DNA of 50,205 nucleotides from Desulfarculus sp. (GTDB taxonomy: Bacteria; Desulfobacterota; Desulfarculia; Desulfarculales; Desulfarculaceae): NCBI GenBank assembly GCA_016218705.1, contig JACRDC010000066.1, positions 1 through 50,205 of the forward strand. The letters are read 5' to 3'. Positions 44,687 through 50,205 of the stretch are shown piece by piece; the first letter of the stretch is position 1; every line of letters starts with the position of its first letter. The translations under genes were made by a program, and so were the position numbers. The notes under the pieces are model-generated. The model did no database searches. It was not told the origin of the DNA and saw nothing but the letters and a program-made list of their open reading frames with translations.

Positions 44687-44843
44687 AACAGGTTGTTGAA
44701 AAAGTCCATCCATGGACTTTTTCAACACGAGTTAGCCGAAATGAATTCGGCTAACTCTCCCAAAAAGCTTGGCGCTGAAGCGCCCGCGCTTTTTGGCGGG
44801 CCGTCCATGGCCCGCCAACAGGCTGTTTTCCAACAGCCTGTTA
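44687..44843. repeat. Block of five consecutive hairpins with inverted ends
   Basis: Five palindromes stand end to end: GTTGAAAAAGTCCA / TGGACTTTTTCAAC (44695-44726), GAGTTAGCCGAA / TTCGGCTAACTC (44730-44758), an AAAAAGC..GCGCTTTTT stem (about 44762-44795), GGCGGGCC / GGCCCGCC (44796-44817) and AACAGGCTGTT / AACAGCCTGTT (44818-44842). TAACAGGTTGTTG at the left end is the near-exact inverse of CAACAGCCTGTTA at the right end. The block fills the space between the redox operon's last gene and tRNA-Val. Confidence 0.8.
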
Positions 44844-45272
44844 AAGCACTTGCTCCAATATATCGCCGGCGCTTTTCACGAACTGGGGGCAGAGGCTGGT
44901 GAACAACCCGCGCTCCTGGGCCTGCCGCCGCCCTTCCGGGGTGCCCAGGTCCAGGCCCAAGAGGTCCCGGCAGGCGATGGCGCCGTGGACATCCTGGAAG
45001 CGGCGCAGGAACTGGGCGGCGGCCTCGTAGCAGGCGAAGCGGGGGCCGCGTTCCTCAAGCTGGCGCGGCCCCTGGGCCAGGCCCAGCACCAGGATGGCGC
45101 CGCTCACCGCCCCGCAGGTGAGCCCCCGGCCCAGGCCCATGCCCAGGCCGCGCCCCAGGCGCAAGGCTGTGTCCTCGTCCAGGCCCAGGCCGGGGCCGAA
45201 GGCGGCCAGGATGGCCTGGGAGCAACTATGGCCGGGGCCGAACAGGGCCAGGGCCTGCTCGGTGCGCGTCAT
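44841..45272 (-). CDS. C_GCAxxG_C_C family redox protein
   Basis: 143 aa with the family's cysteine layout: HSCSQAILAAF (first Cys), GMGLGRGLTCGAVSGAILVLGL (second), then FACYEAAA, AIACRDLLGLDLG and SLCPQFVKSAGDIL. Function is unproven; members occur in anaerobes and are sometimes membrane-associated redox proteins. ATG 45272 follows AAGGAGG. It is the last gene of a seven-gene minus-strand operon (55 bp after ccdA), and its stop lies within the rightmost hairpin of the palindrome block. Confidence 0.88.
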   Translation of the reverse strand: MTRTEQALALFGPGHSCSQAILAAFGPGLGLDEDTALRLGRGLGMGLGRGLTCGAVSGAILVLGLAQGPRQLEERGPRFACYEAAAQFLRRFQDVHGAIACRDLLGLDLGTPEGRRQAQERGLFTSLCPQFVKSAGDILEQVL

Positions 45273-45327
45273 GGGTGCCTCCTTGGGCGGCCTGGCCAGG
45301 ATGATAGCCTAACCTGGCCGGCGTTGA

Positions 45328-46032
45328 TCAGGCCTCGATGAAAGGCTTAAACAAGAAGTATATACCCATGACGGCGATGCCCAAGCCCGCCGCCCTGCGG
45401 AACCACCGGGATCCGGCCTGCATGGAGCGGTTGTCCAGTATTCGTTGCACCACCGCCGTGGAGCTGCCGGCCACCGCGATGGGCAGGCAGTGGCCCAGGC
45501 CGAAAAGCAGGATCAGGAGCAGGCCCGTGGCGATCTGCGCCTGGATGGTGATGATGGCCAGGATGGGGGCGATGAAGCCAAAGGTGCAGGAGCCGGAGAG
45601 CACGCCATAGGCCAGGCCCAACAGGAAGGCCCCGCCCAGGCCCTTGACCTTGAGCCGGGCCATCAGGCCGCCGGACAAAAAGGACTTGGCCAGCCCCAAC
45701 ATGTCCAGGGCCACCCAGATCAGCACCGCGCCCACCAGGATGGTCCAGTAAGGCCCCACGTCGCCCAGCATGCGCCCCAGCAGCGAGGAGATGACGCCCA
45801 CCGCGCCGATGGTCAAAAACAGGCCCGAGGTGAAGGCCAGGGCGTAGTGCGCGCCGTGGCGGGGACCCAGGCCCTGCTCCTGGCCGGCCACGTAGCCAAC
45901 CATCAGGGGGATGGCGGCCAGGTGGCAGGGGCTGAAGAGCACGCTGACCATGCCCCACAAGAAGCAGCCCAGGGCGGCGAACGCGCTGCCGCCGGTCATC
46001 CAGGCGTTGAGGGTGAGGAAAACCTGGTCCAT
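45328..46032 (-). CDS. CcdA/DsbD-type transmembrane thiol-disulfide electron carrier
   Basis: 234 aa with six to seven membrane spans and the paired-cysteine motifs FSPCHLAAIPLMVGYVAG and LSGSCTFGFIAPILAI. CcdA proteins carry electrons from cytoplasmic thioredoxin across the inner membrane to periplasmic acceptors for cytochrome c maturation and thiol reduction. ATG 46032 has GGAG 6 nt upstream. A TTG at 46044 has no ribosome site. It is followed by the C_GCAxxG gene and preceded by a signal-bearing thioredoxin that is its likely partner. Confidence 0.9.
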   Translation of the reverse strand: MDQVFLTLNAWMTGGSAFAALGCFLWGMVSVLFSPCHLAAIPLMVGYVAGQEQGLGPRHGAHYALAFTSGLFLTIGAVGVISSLLGRMLGDVGPYWTILVGAVLIWVALDMLGLAKSFLSGGLMARLKVKGLGGAFLLGLAYGVLSGSCTFGFIAPILAIITIQAQIATGLLLILLFGLGHCLPIAVAGSSTAVVQRILDNRSMQAGSRWFRRAAGLGIAVMGIYFLFKPFIEA

Positions 46033-46081
46033 GCCGGGCTCCAACTAGGCTGGTGGTAGGTTAGGCAATGGGGAGCCGGGC

Positions 46082-46480
46082 CTATTCGGCGCAGAGCCGG
46101 TTGAGGATCACGACCATGGCCGGCTTGTCCATGAAGCCCAGGTGGCGGTAGACCTCCTTGCCCCGGCGGTCGTAAAAGACCTGGGAGGGTATGCCCTTGA
46201 CCCGGAAGCGGTCCACGGCCTGCTTGTCCAGGCGCACGTCCACGAAGTGCACCTCCGCCTTGCCCTGGTATTCCCGCTTAAGCTCCTCCAGCAGGGGGGC
46301 CATCATCTTGCAGGGTATGCAGGAGGCGGCGCCCACGTCCACCAGGGTGACCATGCCCTTGACCGGCAGGTCGGCCGAGGTCGAGGCCTGCTCCCCGGCC
46401 AGGGCCGGGCCGGGGTGCCAGCCCAGGGCCGCCAGGGCCAGCAAGAGGGCGGCGAAGGCGTTCTTTAGGTTGTTGCTCAC
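46082..46480 (-). CDS. Periplasmic thioredoxin
   Basis: 132 aa with a signal peptide (NAFAALLLALAALGWHPGPALA), then a thioredoxin fold with active site CIPC at 54-57 (VGAASCIPCKMMAPLLEELKREY), KAEVHFVDVRLDKQAVDRF and cis-proline GIPSQVFYDRRGKEV. GTG 46480 follows AGGAA. It probably takes electrons from the CcdA protein encoded 49 bp downstream. Confidence 0.9.
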   Translation of the reverse strand: MSNNLKNAFAALLLALAALGWHPGPALAGEQASTSADLPVKGMVTLVDVGAASCIPCKMMAPLLEELKREYQGKAEVHFVDVRLDKQAVDRFRVKGIPSQVFYDRRGKEVYRHLGFMDKPAMVVILNRLCAE

Positions 46481-46513
46481 GGGCGTTCCTATCGCGAGAG
46501 GGGTTTTTATGGC

Positions 46514-47035
46514 CTATTCGGGGAAGAAGCGTGCCAGGTAGCCCTCCAACGCCGTGGCCTTTTCCGGCTCCAGCTCGGGGCAGCCGGCGGCCCCCTTGCC
46601 CCCCTCGGCGGCCTGGGCCGCGAAGACCATGCAGGTGGGCTGGCCGCATTTCTTGCAGTTGCTGCGCGGCAGGAGCTTGAGAATCTCCAGGAGCTGGGGC
46701 CGGGGCAGGCCCTGGAAACATGGCTCCAGGCTGTCCCGGTCCCGCCAGGCCTGATTGATCTCGCGCATGAGCCAGGCCAATATGCGGTCGGCCTCCTCCT
46801 CGTCCTTGAGGGCGTTGACCGCGATCAGCCGGGGGTGCACGGTGATGAGCTTGCCATGCACCCGTAGGGTGAGGCTGGGCGGGTCGCCGCTGTATTCGAA
46901 GCCGCCCAACGCGGCGTTGAGATAGGGCAGGACCTCGCCCACGTCCTGGTCCAGGTGGGCGTGGCAATGCAGGGAGGTGAAGCTGGGGTTGCACTCCGGC
47001 CGGAACAGCTCCTTGCGAAAGCCGGTCAGCAGCAT
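46514..47035 (-). CDS. 4Fe-4S-domain protein
   Basis: 173 aa. The N-terminal ~110 residues are soluble with no clear match (FEYSGDPPSLTLRVHGKLITVHPR and a later ILAWLMREINQAW). The C-terminus has a four-cysteine cluster motif NCKKCGQPTCMVFAAQAAEGG then GCPEL (C-x2-C-x4-C-x16-C), like the FeS domain of corrinoid proteins. ATG 47035 lies 10 bp after the extended stop of the [2Fe-2S] selenoprotein gene, with GGAGG at 47045-47041. Its role is presumably electron transfer within the operon. Confidence 0.85.
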   Translation of the reverse strand: MLLTGFRKELFRPECNPSFTSLHCHAHLDQDVGEVLPYLNAALGGFEYSGDPPSLTLRVHGKLITVHPRLIAVNALKDEEEADRILAWLMREINQAWRDRDSLEPCFQGLPRPQLLEILKLLPRSNCKKCGQPTCMVFAAQAAEGGKGAAGCPELEPEKATALEGYLARFFPE

Positions 47036-47045
47036 GGGAGCCTCC

Positions 47046-47318
47046 TTAGTATATTAAGAAGCCCAGGCCCTGTCCTGGCGCGTCCTCCTGACCCAGGAGG
47101 AGCTTGATCTCTGGCGAACATCAGCGCCGGCGTGGGCTCAACTCCCCGCACCGGGCCACAGTGCAGGCCCCGGTGGCGGCCTTGATCTCGGCCAGCGAGC
47201 GCGCTCCCTTGCTCACGGCCTCCATGATCTGCCCCTTGGTCACTCCGGAGCAGTGGCAGACCACGGCCTCGGGGGGGGCGGTTAGCATCTCCGGACCGCT
47301 ATAGACCTTCTCCTCCAT
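47046..47318 (-). CDS. BFD-like [2Fe-2S] protein with in-frame UGA, probable selenoprotein
   Basis: ATG 47318 opens a BFD-like domain VVCHCSGVTKGQIMEAVSKG, then AATGACTVARCGELSPRR. At codon 66 is TGA (47123-47121). Reading through gives UCSPEIKLLLGQE and ends at TAA (47048-47046), for 90 aa. Close relatives, as I recall them, end their domain with RCKELNPxGRCCSxDI-type sequence, so the UGA would replace the first Cys of that CC pair. A perfect 7-bp hairpin with G-rich loop follows at SECIS distance. Readthrough also shrinks the gap to the next gene from 85 to 10 bp, and the next gene's GGAGG abuts the TAA. Function: electron transfer, perhaps to the permease or thiol system. Confidence 0.85.
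47084..47123 (-). promoter_or_regulatory. Bacterial SECIS element of the BFD-like gene
   Basis: Twenty nt after the UGA (47123-47121) the minus strand forms CCTCCTG-GGT-CAGGAGG (47100-47084), a perfect 7-bp stem with loop GGT, or 6 bp around GGGTC. The loop lies 26-27 nt after the UGA and starts with G, as in bacterial SECIS elements. The geometry matches that of the HesB-like gene. Confidence 0.8.
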
Positions 47319-47334
47319 GCCGACCTTCGCCCGC

Positions 47335-48420
47335 CTACAATATGGCGTTGAACAGATAGCCCACCAGGAGGATGCCCAGGCCCACCACGCCGGCGAAGGT
47401 GGCGATCAGGGGCGGCTTGAGCACCTTGCGCAGGATGACCATCTCGGGGAAGGACAGGGCGATCACCGACATCATGAAGGCCAGGGCCGTGCCCAGGGCC
47501 GCGCCCTTGGCCATCAGCGCCTGCACCACGGGGATGATGCCGGCGGCGTTGGCGTACATGGGGATGCCGATGAGCACCGCCAAGGGCACCGACCACCAGG
47601 CTTGTCCGCCCATGATCGTGGCCAGCAGGTCCTGGGGGGCATAGCCGTGGATGAAAGAGCCCACGGCCACGCCGGCCAACACCCATAGCCAGACCCGTCC
47701 CACGATCTCGCGCACCGCGTTCAACCCGTAGTGCACCCGGTCCGCCGGGGTCAGGCGCTCCTCCAGCACCGCTGAGGGCATGGCCTGCATCTGGCGCACC
47801 CAGTCCTCCAGGTGGCGCTCCATGTTCAGCCGGCCGATGACCCAGCCGGCCACCATGGCCACCATCAGGCCGGTGGCCATGTAGATGGCCGCCACCTTCC
47901 AGCCGAAGAGCCCCCACAACAGCACCACCGCCACCTCGTTGACCATGGGCGCGCTGATGAGAAAGGAGAAGGTGACGCCGAGCGGCACGCCGGCGCTGAC
48001 AAAGCCGATGAACAGGGGCACCGCCGAGCAGGAGCAGAAGGGCGTGACGATGCCCAGGCCGGCGGCCATCACGTTGCCCACGGCCTCGTGGCGGCCGGCC
48101 AAGAGGGCGCGGGTCTTCTCGGGGCTGAAGAAGGAGCGCACCAGGCCCACGCCAAAGACCACCACCACCAAGAGCATCAGCACCTTGGGGGCGTCGTAGA
48201 GGAAATAGGCCAGGGACTCGGCCAGGTGCCCGCCGCGCTCAAGCCCCAGCACGTCATGGGTGAGGGCCTGGGACAGGGGCGCCAGGTTCTGGTACAGGAA
48301 CCACCAGGCCAGGAGCAGGGGCAGGCCCCAGGCCAGGTAGCGCCAGAGCCCCGGCTGGCCGGCGCCCATGGCCGGGCTACCGCAGGCGCAGCCGGGCTGG
48401 TCGGTGGGGTTGGTGGACAT
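47335..48420 (-). CDS. DUF318 (ArsP_1-type) permease
   Basis: 361 aa with about eight membrane helices. Its signature TPFCSCSAVPLFIGFVSAGVPLG, then FLISAPMVNEVAVVLLWG, and in the second half GIPMYANAAGIIPVVQAL and SFPEMVILRKVL, places it in the PF03773 permease family. Members are linked to arsenic (including organoarsenical), copper or zinc export and often sit with thioredoxin-like genes. An N-terminal Cys cluster GCACGSPAMG precedes the first helix. ATG 48420 follows AAGGAGG. It is second in the operon, 10 bp after the thioredoxin-like gene and 16 bp before the BFD-like selenoprotein. Confidence 0.9.
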   Translation of the reverse strand: MSTNPTDQPGCACGSPAMGAGQPGLWRYLAWGLPLLLAWWFLYQNLAPLSQALTHDVLGLERGGHLAESLAYFLYDAPKVLMLLVVVVFGVGLVRSFFSPEKTRALLAGRHEAVGNVMAAGLGIVTPFCSCSAVPLFIGFVSAGVPLGVTFSFLISAPMVNEVAVVLLWGLFGWKVAAIYMATGLMVAMVAGWVIGRLNMERHLEDWVRQMQAMPSAVLEERLTPADRVHYGLNAVREIVGRVWLWVLAGVAVGSFIHGYAPQDLLATIMGGQAWWSVPLAVLIGIPMYANAAGIIPVVQALMAKGAALGTALAFMMSVIALSFPEMVILRKVLKPPLIATFAGVVGLGILLVGYLFNAIL

Positions 48421-48430
48421 GGGGTCCTCC

Positions 48431-48925
48431 TTAGCTCCGGCCGGCGGCCGAGAGCCAGTCCTTGATCTGCCGGGGGCTGGGCACGCTGCCCACGCAGACC
48501 ACCTTGCCGTTTATCACCAGGGCCGGGGTGCCCATCACCCCGAAGCGGGCGATCTCCATCATGTCGCGCACGTGCTCCAGATCGGCGGCCAGATTCATCT
48601 CGTTCAGCACCTTCATGACGCTGGCCGTCAGCGACTCGCAGCGGCTGCACCCCGGCCCCAACACCTTGATGGCCAGGCCCCCGGCATTGTCCTCCTCCAC
48701 GGGCAGGCCCCGCTGGCGGCGGTACTCGCGCCCCAGGGCCAGGGCGTACTCCCGCCGGGCCGAGGCGGGTATGTAGTTGCTGGCCGACAGACGCCCCAAC
48801 AGTTCCTGCCCCACGGCCAGAGGGTCCTGCTGGTCCCAGGATGTGTCCAGGGCCTCCAGGGCCTGGTCCAGGCCGATGACGCCCACCTTCTGGCCACCTA
48901 TGGTGATGATGCGGCTGTCGCCCAT
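48431..48925 (-). CDS. Thioredoxin-like small redox-active disulfide protein with an N-terminal extension
   Basis: 164 aa. The C-terminal ~80 residues are the thioredoxin_3/'redox-active disulfide protein 2' fold: LAIKVLGPGCSRCESLTASVMKV with CSRC at 93-96, and GVMGTPALVINGKVVCVGSVPS with its cis-proline. The first ~80 residues are an extra helical domain (GGQKVGVIGLDQALEALDTS...) not usual for the family. ATG 48925 follows GGGGAGG. It is the first gene of the seven-gene operon and precedes the permease, the classic pairing of this small thioredoxin with DUF318 permeases. Confidence 0.9.
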   Translation of the reverse strand: MGDSRIITIGGQKVGVIGLDQALEALDTSWDQQDPLAVGQELLGRLSASNYIPASARREYALALGREYRRQRGLPVEEDNAGGLAIKVLGPGCSRCESLTASVMKVLNEMNLAADLEHVRDMMEIARFGVMGTPALVINGKVVCVGSVPSPRQIKDWLSAAGRS

Positions 48926-48956
48926 GCTGCCGTCCTCCCCAGCACTTAATGGATAG

Positions 48957-48990
48957 TTGGCAATATAACCAAATAGCCAAGCTTTGTCAA
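48957..48990 (-). promoter_or_regulatory. Promoter of the redox/permease operon with a palindromic operator
   Basis: On the minus strand the near-consensus TTGACA (48990-48985), a 17-nt spacer and TATATT (48967-48962), about 37 bp before the first ATG. An inverted repeat TTGGC...GCCAA (48980-48976 and 48961-48957), whose interior reads TATTTGGTTATATT, covers the -10 box. Repressors of the ArsR/SmtB family bind such AT-rich palindromes here. No arsR gene is in the window; the divergent AraC-type gene is an alternative regulator. Confidence 0.7.
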
Positions 48991-49317
48991 GCCCCGGTCT
49001 GGCGGTGCCTAGAGGTAACGACAGCAATTCAATAGGTTGTGACATTTGGTCGGCCAGGACGGGGGCATGGCGGCGCCACCCAAGGGGGCTTGACGAGGTC
49101 TGGAGGCGCAACCCAGGGCCATGCTTGACAATCGGCGCGGATTGTGCCATGGTGACCGCGCCTGACTTGCAACATTACTGCCCGCCCGGCCCTGACCGGC
49201 GGGCGGGGTCATGTCTGCCCCTTTCGGCCATTCCTGTGAATGGCCGTGGGGGTTTCGCTTTTCAGGGGCCATGAAAATTGGGGTGGACCCTCGGTCTGGG
49301 GCCGAAATGGGGGGGGC
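48991..49317. other. Divergent intergenic region with a second palindrome
   Basis: Between the operon promoter and the AraC-type gene. TTGACA at 49125-49130 overlaps the inverted repeat ACAATC-GGCGCG-GATTGT (49128-49145), which could be an operator, but no matching -10 box is obvious. CCGGCGGGCGGGGTCATG follows at ~49195. No gene is apparent. Confidence 0.45.
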
Positions 49318-49719
49318 ATGGACCTGCCGCTGCACAGGCTGGATCTGCCCCGGGGCGAGTTTTCCCGGGCGGTGCGCAAGTCTCTGGCCTACATCGAATA
49401 CCATTCGCCCAGCATCCAATCGGTGCTGCAAATCGCCCAGCATGTGGGCGTCAATTACCACACCTTGCGCTCGCGCTTTCGCCGCGAAACCAGGCTCACC
49501 CTGGAGGAATGCCTCATCCGCAGCAGGGTGGGCCTGGCCTGCCAAATGATCCTTTATGGCGACAAGCAGATAAAGGAAATAGCCTGGGACGTGGGCTACC
49601 AGAACGAGAACCAGCTCACCAGGGCCACCAAGAAATATTTGGGGCTCACTCCGCATATCATCCGCCGGCAAGCAAGGTTGTGCGGCATGGTCAATGATCA
49701 GTTAAACGTAAATTTCTAG
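49318..49719 (+). CDS. AraC-type DNA-binding protein (helix-turn-helix only)
   Basis: 133 aa. The C-terminal ~100 residues form the double helix-turn-helix of AraC proteins: SVLQIAQHVGVNYHTLRSRF and IKEIAWDVGYQNENQLTRATKKYLGLTPHIIRR. It lacks an effector-binding domain, as in MarA/SoxS-like members. ATG 49318 (opening MDLPLHRLDLPRG) is chosen. Codon 49240 is in frame but has no ribosome site, and SD support at 49318 is weak too. Its 3' end and the following ~140 bp are clearly less GC-rich than the window, hinting at foreign origin. It may regulate the divergent operon. Confidence 0.8.
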   Translation: MDLPLHRLDLPRGEFSRAVRKSLAYIEYHSPSIQSVLQIAQHVGVNYHTLRSRFRRETRLTLEECLIRSRVGLACQMILYGDKQIKEIAWDVGYQNENQLTRATKKYLGLTPHIIRRQARLCGMVNDQLNVNF

Positions 49720-49896
49720 CATAGGTAGTTAATGTGATGTTTCTAGGTCATGATACAAGCGAACGTACAAAATAAATTTCAAATATGCCCCATCTTTGAT
49801 GATTTTGGCACTGGTCTCCGCCAATGCCTTTTTATCCCTATGGGCCTGATACCCCGAAACTTGCTTCGGCTTTAAATCTCTTTTCTTTACCGCTTG
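49720..49896. other. AT-richer gap with a REP-like element
   Basis: An unusually AT-rich stretch (ATTTCTAGCATAGG, AAATAAATTTCAAAT) for this genome. At 49837-49871 lies CCCTATGGGCCTGATACCCCG followed by a small CCGAA / TTCGG hairpin, the same element type as 8856-8904. No gene is seen. Confidence 0.55.
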
Positions 49897-50205
49897 ATAC
49901 GCATTTCAGACCAGACGGATGGTTTTCTCGACAGGTTTCCTCTGGGTACAGCCCTTACGATATAGGCGGCCCAAGAAAGCCTAAGCGGTTTGGTTTCTTT
50001 TTGTGTCCCGCTAGAGCCGCCCGGCCATACTGGCTTTGCCGGTGCGGGTGCCGGCGCGGGAAAGACTCTCCGCCCTGGCGTGGGCAGGGGCCGCAGGTAT
50101 CCCGTATTCCTTGCCGGGTTGGATCATAGCAGCCCCCTGCCGGTGCCCTAAGAATGGCCGGGCTAAGAGCGGGACACGGGGCTTGGGCGGCCAGAAAACC
50201 AAAGC
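49897..50205. repeat. ~300-bp dispersed repeat, copy 2 (reaches window end)
   Basis: Matches 8497-8800 in the same orientation with few substitutions and short indels (for example an extra GGTTT near 50000). It keeps the same order of blocks, including the inverted GTGTCCCGCT...AGCGGGACAC arms. It may continue beyond the window. Confidence 0.85.

Noticed and set aside
45328-45330. ccdA stop TGA as another selenocysteine codon
   Set aside because: The following codons do not extend the family's C-terminus and no hairpin of the right spacing follows.
49009-49671. 220-codon minus-strand frame under the AraC-type gene
   Set aside because: No domain, no ribosome site; the plus-strand frame carries clear helix-turn-helix motifs.

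Overview
The window looks like chromosomal DNA of a high-GC, Gram-negative, anaerobe-type bacterium, most likely a Desulfobacterota (former Deltaproteobacteria) member, perhaps near Desulfarculales. The taxon is an inference. It rests on the strongly GC-biased coding, an outer-membrane assembly pair (TamA/TamB), a GluTR/HemX/precorrin-2 dehydrogenase operon, sigma-54 activators, a methylmalonyl-CoA decarboxylase, and two genes with an in-frame UGA that can only be read sensibly as selenocysteine.

Layout. The left edge (1-140) is the end of an insertion sequence. It is followed by an asparagine-synthase-like PP-loop enzyme (241-1788) and a glycine/sarcosine N-methyltransferase (1898-2767). On the minus strand comes an overlapping tetrapyrrole operon (5777-2963: precorrin-2 dehydrogenase, HemX-like membrane protein, hemA). 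On the plus strand follow a sigma-54 activator and proC (6159-8388). Between 8389 and 9016 lies a gene-free block holding one copy of a ~300-bp repeat whose second copy runs off the right end of the window. Then, on minus, come a HesB/IscA-type selenoprotein (9343-9017), scpB, a polyprenyl diphosphate synthase and an unknown gene; nadK is on plus.

The middle (13695-21421, minus) holds a protein methyltransferase, a YihY membrane protein, and a tightly coupled set consisting of a fused phosphotransferase/P-loop kinase, a 114-aa protein, adenine deaminase and a 594-aa orphan. TamA-TamB (21669-27319) are on plus. A degenerate cytidylate-kinase-like/BON protein and nicotinate phosphoribosyltransferase are on minus. 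An NtrC-type response regulator, a small secreted protein, a two-domain M16 peptidase, a GshB-like ATP-grasp/N-formylglutamate amidohydrolase pair, and a 1083-aa fusion of a nucleotide-transporter-like domain with HEAT repeats and a cyclic-nucleotide-binding domain follow.

The right part has an FGE-like lipoprotein, a B12-binding-type radical SAM enzyme, and infC-rpmI-rplT followed by a MerR regulator (pheST/ihfA are not between them). tRNA-Val(GAC) lies just upstream of infC on the same strand. Last comes a seven-gene redox/metal-permease operon (48925-44841). Its members are a thioredoxin-like protein with a CxxC motif, a DUF318-type permease, a BFD-like [2Fe-2S] protein with an in-frame UGA (selenocysteine), a 4Fe-4S protein, a periplasmic thioredoxin, a CcdA-type electron carrier and a C_GCAxxG_C_C protein. 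This operon has a near-consensus promoter with a palindrome over its -10 box, and a divergent AraC-type regulator lies beyond it.

The best candidates for something new are the seven-gene operon with its apparent selenocysteine-containing BFD protein, the 300-bp repeat, the tandem 40-bp hairpin array, the nested-palindrome block at 44687-44843, and infC's apparent AUA start.
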